Assembly (NCBI RefSeq): GCF_017304615.1
Contig: NZ_JAFKLZ010000003.1
Span: 248,001-312,000, forward strand
Origin: Sphingomonas sp.
GTDB lineage: Bacteria > Pseudomonadota > Alphaproteobacteria > Sphingomonadales > Sphingomonadaceae
Direction of reading: 5' to 3'
DNA: 64,000 nt
Shown here: positions 18,123-25,832 of the stretch, piece after piece
Layout of the letters: every line of letters begins with the position of its first letter
How positions within the stretch are numbered: position 1 is the stretch's first letter
The notes under the pieces: generated by a model
Databases searched by the model: none
What the model was told of the DNA's origin: nothing
What the model saw: the letters and a program-made list of their open reading frames with translations, nothing else
Translations under genes and position numbers: made by a program

Positions 18123-18408
18123 GTGGACCGCCTGTTCGCGCGGGGGGTCAAGGACGCGCATCTGCGTGTGTTCATGACCTGCCTGATCATCGGCGCGCCC
18201 TGCGGGATCGCCGCGTTCCTGGTGTCCAGTCCCTACGTGTTCCTCGCGCTGATCACCCTGACCCATTTTTTCGCCTTCTCGTTCAATGGCTACGCGGCGG
18301 CAATGGTTCAGCTGGTTTCGCCGCCCGCCCTGCGGGGCCGGATGGCGGGACTGTTTGTCCTGATGCTCATCATCTGCGGCAATGGTTTCGGTCCGCTCAG
18401 CGTCGGTA
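18123..18408 (+). pseudogene. MFS transporter fragment
   Basis: An open frame of about 95 codons contains three membrane segments of a major facilitator protein: VFMTCLIIGAPCGIAAFLV, YVFLALITLTHFFAFSFNG and PPALRGRMAGLFVLMLIICG. The last has the RG(R/Q)M..L loop typical of the C-terminal half. Both ends are missing: the left end abuts the relaxase remnant and the right end joins a TonB receptor fragment in reverse orientation at about 18408. It is not expected to be functional. Confidence 0.65.
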
Positions 18409-18822
18409 CAGCTGCGCGCCACCGAGGTACGATGCGCCGATGTAGACTTCGTCAGCGAACACGCCGGTCGGCGAGATCGCGTTGAGGTTGAATTCCGGCG
18501 TCGAAATCCCGCGCAACGAGAATTTGGGTTGCGACTCATCGCCCAGGTTGGACACGCGCAGGTTCGGCGTCTGGCGGGCGATTTCCGTGCCGGTCTCAAT
18601 CTTGGCAGCCGACAGCGCCGAATTGCTCAGCACGGTCACCGACACCGGCACGTCCTGCAACCGTTCGGTACGCTTCTGCGCGGTGACGACGACTTCCCCG
18701 CTGGCCGGCTAATCGTTCGCTGTCGAAGGTACTTGCCCGGGCGGCGCCGTTTGCGCTCGCGCGATCGTCGCGGTGGAAACGCCGGCCAGCAGAACGCCAG
18801 CGATCATCACACGACACAGCAT
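18406..18822 (-). pseudogene. TonB-dependent receptor N-terminal fragment with in-frame stop
   Basis: The minus strand encodes a signal peptide (MLCRVMIAGVLLAG...ARAQ), then a TAG stop at 18709-18711. The same frame then continues with the TonB box (GEVVVTAQKRTERLQD) and a plug-domain start (VPVSVTVLSN, EIARQTPNLRVSN, GVFADEVYIG). The frame ends at GGAQLY, exactly where such receptors continue with the VEVLRGPQG plug segment, because the gene is cut at the junction with the MFS fragment. Truncation plus a nonsense codon makes this a clear pseudogene. It is divergent from an intact TetR gene. Confidence 0.75.
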
Positions 18823-18962
18823 ACCATGTCCTCCCCAAGCGACTTTCTTTGTCGTCCAGCCTATCCTCTCTGATGCGATCTGCAAGTATTTATTGGTCAA
18901 TCGGCCAAATAATGTGTTGCGCCTCTAGACATGGCTTAGACAGCCACGCCACAACCGCGCGC

Positions 18963-19637
18963 ATGACTGAAGCCGCGCTAGACCTCGACGCTCCCGACCG
19001 TTCCAGCCGCTCGAGGCGCGGGCGACCCAAAGACGCCGACCCGCAGGCCGCGCGGATGCTGCTGGAAGCGACTGCCGCGCTGATGCGGGAGCGGGACACG
19101 CTGGACGTATCGTTTGCCGACATCGGGCGCCGGGCCAAGCTGCCCCCCGGTCTGATCGGCTATCATTTCGGGAACAAGGAAGGGCTGCTCCTCGCCCTCT
19201 TGGAGCGTGACGTACAATGGGCGCTGTCGCGCGGAGACGCGCTGGCTCGAACGGCTTGCTCGCCGGACGAAAAGTTCAAGCGGCATTTGACCGGGATGGC
19301 GACAGCTTTCTTGCACACGCCTTACTATAGCCGCCTGCTCAATGCGATGACCCGCGACACCCCGCCGGAGCGGGTCCGCGAAATTGCCAACCGCCTGATC
19401 CGCCCGCTCGTCGATGCGCAAAGCGCCATCATCGATGAAGGCGTTGCAGCCGGAATTTTCCGACCGGTCGATAAAATGCTGACCTATTTCGCTGTCCTCG
19501 GTGCCGTGGAAGCGCTGTATTGCTCACGTTTTATTCTTGGATCAGTATTCGGCATACAAAACATCGATCGGGCCTTGCATGAGGAAAATGCTAGGGAGAT
19601 CGGTGGATTGTTACTGACCGGCCTCTTGAAAGTTTAA
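18963..19637 (+). CDS. TetR-family transcriptional regulator
   Basis: A 224-aa regulator from the ATG at 18963. It has an N-terminal HTH (about 25-70; MLLEATAALMRERDTLDVSF, KLPPGLIGYHFGNKEGLL) and a C-terminal helical domain close to the TetR_C of BetI or AcrR-like proteins. It is divergent from the broken TonB receptor gene, suggesting it once controlled that receptor and a lost catabolic cluster. It is the last gene before the mobile-element genes and looks intact. Confidence 0.85.
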   Translation: MTEAALDLDAPDRSSRSRRGRPKDADPQAARMLLEATAALMRERDTLDVSFADIGRRAKLPPGLIGYHFGNKEGLLLALLERDVQWALSRGDALARTACSPDEKFKRHLTGMATAFLHTPYYSRLLNAMTRDTPPERVREIANRLIRPLVDAQSAIIDEGVAAGIFRPVDKMLTYFAVLGAVEALYCSRFILGSVFGIQNIDRALHEENAREIGGLLLTGLLKV

Positions 19638-19741
19638 AGAAAAGAGAATTGAGGCCCAGTTGATAACTTCCATTGGGCGACACATTGGAATTGTTACGTT
19701 TTCCGCTGGCAGGTGGTCGCCCCGCACCGATCTCCGTTCAA

Positions 19742-20392
19742 CTATCCCGACATCGTAAGCCGGATCCAACAGTCTTCCACGACCGTGCGCTGCTTTACGC
19801 TCTGCAGCCAAGCCGGTTGCGGCTGCCCGATCCTCGATCCTTTCCAAAATCGACCGGTCAGGACCGCGTGCACATGCGGTTTCTTGACCCACCCGCCCCG
19901 CTCGTCGGCAAGCGCGTGGATCGCATAGTCGGCGATCATGCCGTTCGCGACGATCGCCCGATCGAGCCATTCGAGCACGGTCTCGTTCCAGACTTCGCGG
20001 CGGACGTTGGTCGGCAGCCATCCCACCGCGTGGAACGCGACCGGTGCCGTCGGACGATCGCGGGCCGCAGCCGCATCGGCGGCCCGCCATAGCTGGAGCC
20101 CCGCGAGCGCGTCCGCCTCGCAACCGATCGGCCCCCGCCTTCCGTGCTCGACCAAGTCGGGACATGACGCCAGCTTGCCGGCGAAATCGGGTGTAGCTCC
20201 AAAAATGTCCTCGCCGTTGCGGCGAACGATGTAGAGCGCGTTCGCGGTCGCGGACCAGAATGTACGGCTGGCGTCGGCATGGACGCCATTCGACGGATGA
20301 ATGATCGGCGTGATATCCATGCCGAGCGGCTCGACCGCATCGAATGCGGCGAGCGGCGTCGCCTTTGGCAGCTTGATTGCTTCGTGGATCAT
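19742..20392 (-). CDS. MobA/MobL-like protein, short
   Basis: A 216-aa protein. The ATG at 20392 has AGGAG upstream. The C-terminal half matches the MobA/MobL core: GMIADYAIHALADE, then KKPHVHAVLTGR with the paired histidines of the relaxase metal site, then WLQSVKQR. The N-terminal half (MIHEAIKLPKATPL) does not show the usual relaxase start with its catalytic tyrosine region, so it may be a divergent or accessory relaxase rather than a complete one. A fragment of a second copy lies at 18030-18120. It is the last gene of a minus-strand group with the two genes upstream. Confidence 0.65.
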   Translation of the reverse strand: MIHEAIKLPKATPLAAFDAVEPLGMDITPIIHPSNGVHADASRTFWSATANALYIVRRNGEDIFGATPDFAGKLASCPDLVEHGRRGPIGCEADALAGLQLWRAADAAAARDRPTAPVAFHAVGWLPTNVRREVWNETVLEWLDRAIVANGMIADYAIHALADERGGWVKKPHVHAVLTGRFWKGSRIGQPQPAWLQSVKQRTVVEDCWIRLTMSG

Positions 20393-20460
20393 GGTGGTTT
20401 CTCCTAAGAACTTGAACATTGCTGTCGGCGGGATCGGCCGGCGGTGCTTTGGTTTGGAAA

Positions 20461-21075
20461 TCAACTACGGTTCGCCAGCCACGTCGCGAATGCCGCGCTT
20501 GCAGCCTCTGTCGTGCCGTTGCCGTCGGCGAGCCACAGCTTCCAGGCGGCGATGACCTGCGCGCTGACGTAGTCGCGCAACCACGCCGTGTTGCCGAACG
20601 CCCATGCACTCTCGACATCGGCATCGCCGATCGCGGCACACTCGATGTCGCGAGCGCCAAGGATCTCCGCCAGCGGCGGTGCTCCGGCGCCGCCATACGG
20701 TGCCGCGAGTTCGACGCTGAGCGCGGTCGTCAGCTTCGTCAGCCGATCGAGGAAGACGCGACCGAGCTCGGGATCGCCGCTTGCCCCCGCGTCGAGGAGC
20801 GGGGCGATGACCGCATCGGCAAGCTGCCAGCCGATCACGATGCCGGTATCGGGCATCGCCGTCGCCGCCCAGCGCAGCAGCACATCCTCGCTGTCGCCGG
20901 CGCCGATCGCGCCGGTCTCGATCGTAAAATGCCATTCGTGGTCGGGGCCACGCTCGGCGATCAGCATCCCGATGGCGGCGAGGTGCGTGCCGGCCGGGCA
21001 GGTGCCGGCGCGGCTGGCCGGAACGGTGACGCTCGCGACCGCAAGGGTAACGAAGCGGCAGATGTCGTTGGTCAT
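20461..21075 (-). CDS. Hypothetical protein of mobile element, 204 aa
   Basis: No family was recognised. The protein has an all-alpha-looking C-terminal half rich in Ala and Leu and a segment WAATAMPDTGIVIGWQLADAVIAPLL near the middle that weakly resembles the VTYNGRGFDLPVL strand-helix of the neighbouring exonuclease. It has an ATG start at 21075 with GGACCTGATCC before it. It lies between the exonuclease gene and the MobA/MobL-like gene on the same strand and is probably part of the same DNA-processing operon. Confidence 0.6.
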   Translation of the reverse strand: MTNDICRFVTLAVASVTVPASRAGTCPAGTHLAAIGMLIAERGPDHEWHFTIETGAIGAGDSEDVLLRWAATAMPDTGIVIGWQLADAVIAPLLDAGASGDPELGRVFLDRLTKLTTALSVELAAPYGGAGAPPLAEILGARDIECAAIGDADVESAWAFGNTAWLRDYVSAQVIAAWKLWLADGNGTTEAASAAFATWLANRS

Positions 21076-21182
21076 GGATCAGGTCCTTCGATGGACGCGC
21101 GGAAATGCGCCGCCGACCGGAGTCGGCGACGACAGCGCGCCAGGTTGTCTGGAGTGGGCCGCGCGGCGGCCGTGTCAGCGGA

Positions 21183-22022
21183 TCAGAAGATCGGACGGTC
21201 GCAAGCGAAAGCGCGTTCGTCGGCCGCGATTTGCACGCGCCGCTCAGCTGCCGCGAGCGCGTGGCTGACGGCGAGATGAATCGCGCGCGGACGTGCCCAA
21301 AGCGACGGTCGGCAGACAGCGAACGGCATCAGGTGAGCCAGATGCGGCGTGGTCTCGATCCAGGTCGCGAGATCGGCGAGCGGTCGAGCGATGAGGCGTT
21401 CGTCGCTTGCTCGCCCTGCCGCCCAGTGCAGCCACAGAACGTAGGTGGCCAGCACGTCCTCCTCGACATAGCGGACGATCGTATCGATGTCGCCCGCACG
21501 CCACAGGCTCGCGACGTCCGAGCCGTGGACCGAAGTCTTCACCGGAATACCAAGCCGCTCGCACAGTTCGGCCAGCGGCACGCGGCGGGTGCCGCCGTAG
21601 CCGCTGAACTGGTCGGCGAGATCGCAGTGCCGCGCGCCGTAGCGCGGCGCATGCGTGTGTGCCGCTAGCCCCGCGAGTTCGAACTGCTGCGCCGCGAGCG
21701 CACCGATCTGTAGGACCGGAAGGTCGAACCCGCGGCCATTGTATGTGACGCTGGTCACGCCATCGGGCAGCAGCCGATCGACCGCTGCATAGAAGTCCTC
21801 TTCTTCTCCCGCTCGGCAGACCAGCGTTTCCAGCGCGAAGCTGTGATGCCCGCCGCTGGCCCAGTCCGCACGGAGGAATGATGCGGCCACGGGTTTGTGC
21901 CGTGGCCACGGTGGGAAGCTGCCGTCCTCCGGTTCGACATCGACGACGGTCTCGATGTCGAACGCGACGACATGCTCGGTGGCATGATCGTCGCTCGGAC
22001 GTTTGGGGTAGAAAGATCGCAT
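21183..22022 (-). CDS. DEDD-family 3'-5' exonuclease, PolB-related
   Basis: A 279-aa nuclease. Three Exo motifs are visible: VVAFDIETVV (Exo I, acid pair, about residue 20), VTYNGRGFDLPVL (Exo II, about 92) and YVEEDVLATYVLW (Exo III, about 200). This is the layout of the predicted 3'-5' exonucleases related to the PolB exonuclease domain, which often occur on plasmids and conjugative elements. It probably trims DNA during transfer or repair. The start at 22022 (MRSFYPKRP) is chosen because residues upstream are low-complexity and unlike the family. Confidence 0.78.
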   Translation of the reverse strand: MRSFYPKRPSDDHATEHVVAFDIETVVDVEPEDGSFPPWPRHKPVAASFLRADWASGGHHSFALETLVCRAGEEEDFYAAVDRLLPDGVTSVTYNGRGFDLPVLQIGALAAQQFELAGLAAHTHAPRYGARHCDLADQFSGYGGTRRVPLAELCERLGIPVKTSVHGSDVASLWRAGDIDTIVRYVEEDVLATYVLWLHWAAGRASDERLIARPLADLATWIETTPHLAHLMPFAVCRPSLWARPRAIHLAVSHALAAAERRVQIAADERAFACDRPIF

Positions 22023-22283
22023 GCAAAGTCCTTTGCCGAAGGACGTGCGCACCTGCGTGCGCACGAATCGAAAGGTTCGAGAGCGAGGAGCGCGGGAACC
22101 CGCGTCTCCATTTTCCTCTCTTCCCTTCCGATCACTTCTGCTGTTCCTGTCTCCTCTGCTTCTGCGGAGCGGCCTGGCCGCGTCCGCCCACCCCGCCTGC
22201 GGGGCCGCTTTTCCCGCGCCGGCCACAAACTGGCCGGTCCGCGGGGTCGGGTGCAGCCGGTCCGGATCATTCGTTTCTCCTGT

Positions 22284-25200
22284 TTAGCGCGTCGGTCCCG
22301 TGCTCCAGTCGATCGGCGCCCGGCTGGCCGGCGATCGAAGAGCGATGTGGTCTCGAACCGACGAGGCGATCGGCTCGGGCCAGGTAGGCCTGCCCTGCTC
22401 GCGGCTGAGTTTCACCGTCTCGGTCACCAGGTCGGCGACCCGGTTGTTACCGCGCCAGCCGTGCAGCAGCGGTGCCATCAGCGCCGGAGCGCCGGCGTTC
22501 GCCATCAAACGGCCGTCCGCGGCGAGTTCGATCGCGCGCGGGTGATGCGCGGCCAGGTCCAGCAGCATGAGCAATTGGGCGGTCGGTTTGCCGCTCGCTC
22601 GATCGAAGGCGACGATCCGCACATCCGGCAACTCGCCGTTGAATAGCGGCGCCGGCGTGTCGCGCAGACCACCGAACCCGTCGGGGACAGGTTCGGAATA
22701 CTCGGTGCGACGGTCTTGACGCGCCGCGTCCCGCGTCGGCCGCGACCGGCGATTGGCGTCGTGTGACGCCTGCACCTGCTGCTCGATCACGGACACGTCG
22801 CGTCTGAATCCGTCGTCCATGGCCCAACGATCGAGACGTTTGAGCAAATCCGTCTCAAGGTCGCTTGGCCAGAAGCGCGACCCAGTACGCGAGAAATCCA
22901 GCGGCCGCTTCATCGCCGTCTCCGCCAGCGCCGCGATTGCTCGCTGCTGTGAGCCGCGAATGCCGCCCAGCTCGCGCTGGATATCCGGTCGGGCGAGCCA
23001 GCCGTCGGTCAGACCCAAGGCATGGGCCTTGGCGCCGTCGATCTCGAGCGGCACGCCACCGCCATAATCGGCGACATAGAGATCGAGCGACTGGATCCGG
23101 TCGAGCCGCTGACGATCAACCGGGTTGAGCGGCGCGTCGCGCGGCTCGGATGGCACGGAACGTGGGTTGGCCTCGTACCAGCTCCGGGTTTCAAGCGCTC
23201 TCCGCGTGGACCAGCCGGTCATCGACAGAGGTAAGATGCGACGCTCGTGACGACCGCCCCGGGCACTTGCAGGCGACTTGGCGAGACCGCCAGTCGGGCG
23301 GATGCCTTCGCATGCTTGATCCGCCGGCAGGATGGTCCTGTGCAATCGCTTTCGCTCGCGCGCCTTATCCGCCGCGGCGCGCTCGCGCGCTCGGTGTGCG
23401 GCCGCCAGCGCGTCGAGCATTCGCGCAAGCTGGTCGCCGAATGGATCGGCCGCGGCCGTGGTCGGCGCACGTTCGAGGCGAGGCCATTCTTTGTCTTCCT
23501 TCGCTGCTTGCGACCGACGGGCAGGTGTGATGATGGCGCCGCCGACTCGCTCCAGTTGCGGCACCGCGGCGATAGCCTGGGAAACGACCAGCGGTATTGA
23601 TGCGGTGAGGCGCGACATTGGCGAAGGCAACGCATGGTAGCCGGGGGTCTGCGAATGAGCGAGGCGCGGTGCAACCGGGATGCTCGTCGAAACCGCCAGG
23701 CGGACTTGGGTTTCTGCGACACGCACGTTGTCCGCCGCCGTGGCGAGCGCCTTTGGCGACAGCGACCCCCTGCCGGAAGGTGTCGCAAGACGTCGGATTG
23801 GCTCGTCAGCCCCCACACGACTGGACGGGACATACAGGCGCTTGGCGGCAATAAGCTCCGAGTTCGATGTGGCCGCCACGACCGGATCGAGCGAGCGTGT
23901 CGTCGAGAGTGGCGCAGGCGGAGGTGATAGTCGAGACGGAGCCAGGTGCCCCCGTGCTTGGTGGTCAGCGATGGCGACCAGCTTGGCCGATGCTGAGAGC
24001 GCAGACGCGTTTACCCCCATCCGGTTAGCCGCCCTGTCGCGAACATCGACGTTTGCAAGGATCAGCCGCTGCGACGTGCGATAACTGTCGCGCGGCACGG
24101 CAGGTGCGAGGAGTCTCTCGACGTTAAGAGGGACCGGTCGCGCCGCAAGCAACCTTCGCGCTGGCACGCTGCGCTTGGCCGAGCGCGCCACTGCGGCCAG
24201 CGCGGCATCGCGGACCTTGGTCAATGCCTCGATCTTCTTTTCGGCATCGCGGACCGCGCGGCGCGCGGCGTTGCGCACGCTCTTGATACGGTTGCGCTCG
24301 TGCGCCCAGACATACTCGCCGCGCTTGAGCATAGCTGCCCGAGCTTCGCCGAGATGTTCACCTGCCTCGAGATTGAGGCCACGCGCGCCGTAGCCCAGAC
24401 CCGTGTAGGCGCGATTGCTGCGCGCCTGCTCGGCCGCTGCCGTCATCGAGTGCGCCCAAAGATGTCTGAGCAGCTGCACGCCGTCCTTGCCGTCGAGCTC
24501 GCCCCGAACCTCGTCGGCGATCTCCCATTCGTAGATAGCGACGCGCCGCATCGGCCGTAGCGAGAAGCTGATGTGCGGATGAAAATTGCGCTGGTCGCCA
24601 TCGGGTGACGGTTTGTGCAGGACCGCGGAATACGGCAGCCCGAGCGGCTCAAGGACCGTCTCGCAGAAATGCCGGACCGCGAAGGCCATCTCCTCGATGC
24701 TCATATCGGCGTCGAACGGAGCGATCGCACGGATCTGGATCTTGGCGTTTTTCCGGACGCTGGCATCCTCCAGCGCCTGCCAGCCGGCACCGACCTCCAC
24801 CCAGTCATCGCCCATGTTGGTGATGATGATCGGCTCGCCGCTCGCGTCGAGCAACACCGCCTCGTCGCGCACGTCATATTCCCAGTTGTCGCGCGCGGCG
24901 CCGCGGTAGAAGCCCGGCGACTTGCGCCCGAGATAGCTCTGCTGCCAGATGATGCCGCGCATGCCGTGGTCGTCGATGACCCACGACGACGCTGTGGTGA
25001 TAGAAACCGGTCGCCGCGATTGTTCCTTCACCGGCGTTGCCGTGACACGTTTCTCGACCGGCGACGTATGCGTGCTCGGCTTGTCAGGCCGCACCCGTAC
25101 CTTGAATCGGGCGGCATAGCGGATGAGATCGCGATCAAGCTCGGCAAGTTCCTGCATCAACCGCCGCGCCGCGGCGCGATCCTCGATCGCCATCTGGACC

Positions 25201-25394
25201 TCCACCGCCTTCTCATGTCGCCTGATCCGGGCCTGCTTGCGCGCTTCGTCGCGCGCTTGTTTCAGCACGATCCTGACCGATTTCGGCGTTGCAGGGGTGC
25301 AACTGCCGTCGGGCAGGACGAGGAAGAACTCATACGGGGGCGGGGGTAGGACGGGACTGCGGGAGGCGCCCGAATTCGACGAAGGCGAATTCAT
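22284..25394 (-). CDS. MobA/MobL-type relaxase, 1036 aa
   Basis: A large mobilisation nuclease. The N-terminal domain (to about 330) has GFYRGAARDNWEYD and the metal-binding histidine cluster H260, H272 and H274 (NFHPHISFSLRP), the hallmark of MobA/MobL relaxases that nick at oriT. The middle is a long Arg/Ala-rich coiled region, and the C-terminal 250 residues hold an uncharacterised domain (LLKRLDRWAMDDGF, LMLLDLAAHHPRAIEL). No helicase or primase motif was seen. It starts directly after the TAA of a small upstream gene and its operon carries the GGTTACATCGTC motif. It would start DNA transfer of the element. Confidence 0.8.
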   Translation of the reverse strand: MNSPSSNSGASRSPVLPPPPYEFFLVLPDGSCTPATPKSVRIVLKQARDEARKQARIRRHEKAVEVQMAIEDRAAARRLMQELAELDRDLIRYAARFKVRVRPDKPSTHTSPVEKRVTATPVKEQSRRPVSITTASSWVIDDHGMRGIIWQQSYLGRKSPGFYRGAARDNWEYDVRDEAVLLDASGEPIIITNMGDDWVEVGAGWQALEDASVRKNAKIQIRAIAPFDADMSIEEMAFAVRHFCETVLEPLGLPYSAVLHKPSPDGDQRNFHPHISFSLRPMRRVAIYEWEIADEVRGELDGKDGVQLLRHLWAHSMTAAAEQARSNRAYTGLGYGARGLNLEAGEHLGEARAAMLKRGEYVWAHERNRIKSVRNAARRAVRDAEKKIEALTKVRDAALAAVARSAKRSVPARRLLAARPVPLNVERLLAPAVPRDSYRTSQRLILANVDVRDRAANRMGVNASALSASAKLVAIADHQARGHLAPSRLSPPPAPLSTTRSLDPVVAATSNSELIAAKRLYVPSSRVGADEPIRRLATPSGRGSLSPKALATAADNVRVAETQVRLAVSTSIPVAPRLAHSQTPGYHALPSPMSRLTASIPLVVSQAIAAVPQLERVGGAIITPARRSQAAKEDKEWPRLERAPTTAAADPFGDQLARMLDALAAAHRARERAAADKARERKRLHRTILPADQACEGIRPTGGLAKSPASARGGRHERRILPLSMTGWSTRRALETRSWYEANPRSVPSEPRDAPLNPVDRQRLDRIQSLDLYVADYGGGVPLEIDGAKAHALGLTDGWLARPDIQRELGGIRGSQQRAIAALAETAMKRPLDFSRTGSRFWPSDLETDLLKRLDRWAMDDGFRRDVSVIEQQVQASHDANRRSRPTRDAARQDRRTEYSEPVPDGFGGLRDTPAPLFNGELPDVRIVAFDRASGKPTAQLLMLLDLAAHHPRAIELAADGRLMANAGAPALMAPLLHGWRGNNRVADLVTETVKLSREQGRPTWPEPIASSVRDHIALRSPASRAPIDWSTGPTR

Positions 25395-25622
25395 TTAATG
25401 CGCCCCCCGCCCTAAATCTGAAAACCTTCCACTCAAGAAAACGATCGTCGGCCTGTCTTCGCCGATAATGTTCGCTTGACCGTCTCCCTCCAGCGCCTTT
25501 TCCACGGCCGGCTCAAAAAAGATCCTTTCGGACGGTCGCGCGACCTTGCCGAATTCCCACGCACGCGGGCAGGTCGGCCTGAGGCAACGATCTGCCGGGC
25601 AAGAGTGGATTCCAACGATCAT
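25395..25622 (-). CDS. Small protein upstream of relaxase, 75 aa
   Basis: The frame ends with TAA immediately before the relaxase ATG, implying coupled translation. Of the possible starts, the ATG at 25622 (MIVGIHSCPADRC) is preferred because the shared GGTTACATCGTC element ends 31 bases upstream, as in other operons of the element. The protein has four clustered cysteines near the N-terminus (SCPADRCLRPTC) that may bind a metal, then IFFEPAVEKALEG and TIVFLSGRFSDLG. No family was recognised; a relaxosome accessory role is a guess from position. Confidence 0.55.
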   Translation of the reverse strand: MIVGIHSCPADRCLRPTCPRAWEFGKVARPSERIFFEPAVEKALEGDGQANIIGEDRPTIVFLSGRFSDLGRGAH

Positions 25623-25649
25623 CTCGCGAGGATGCCGCGTCCCGATCTC

Positions 25650-25664
25650 GGCGACGATGTAACC
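25650..25664 (-). promoter_or_regulatory. Shared motif GGTTACATCGTC, copy 1 (relaxase operon)
   Basis: The minus strand reads GGTTACATCGTCGCC, starting 42 bases before the small gene that precedes the relaxase. After 13 further bases comes GGCATCCTCG, and the same pair with the same 13-base spacing is found at the parB copy (43988). Similar placement before four operons of the element argues for an operator or promoter element. Confidence 0.6.
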
Positions 25665-25832
25665 GGCCGGTTCGTTGAGAGATGATGCGCGCGATCTTCG
25701 TCGTTCGACACGCGGAATACATCCGATTTGGCGCTGATGGTGCAATCTCGCCAAGCCGCGTCTATGTAACATGGTGTAAACAGGTTAGTTTGGCGCGAAG
25801 ACGTCGGAGGCAAAGCGACGATACGGGGGCGG

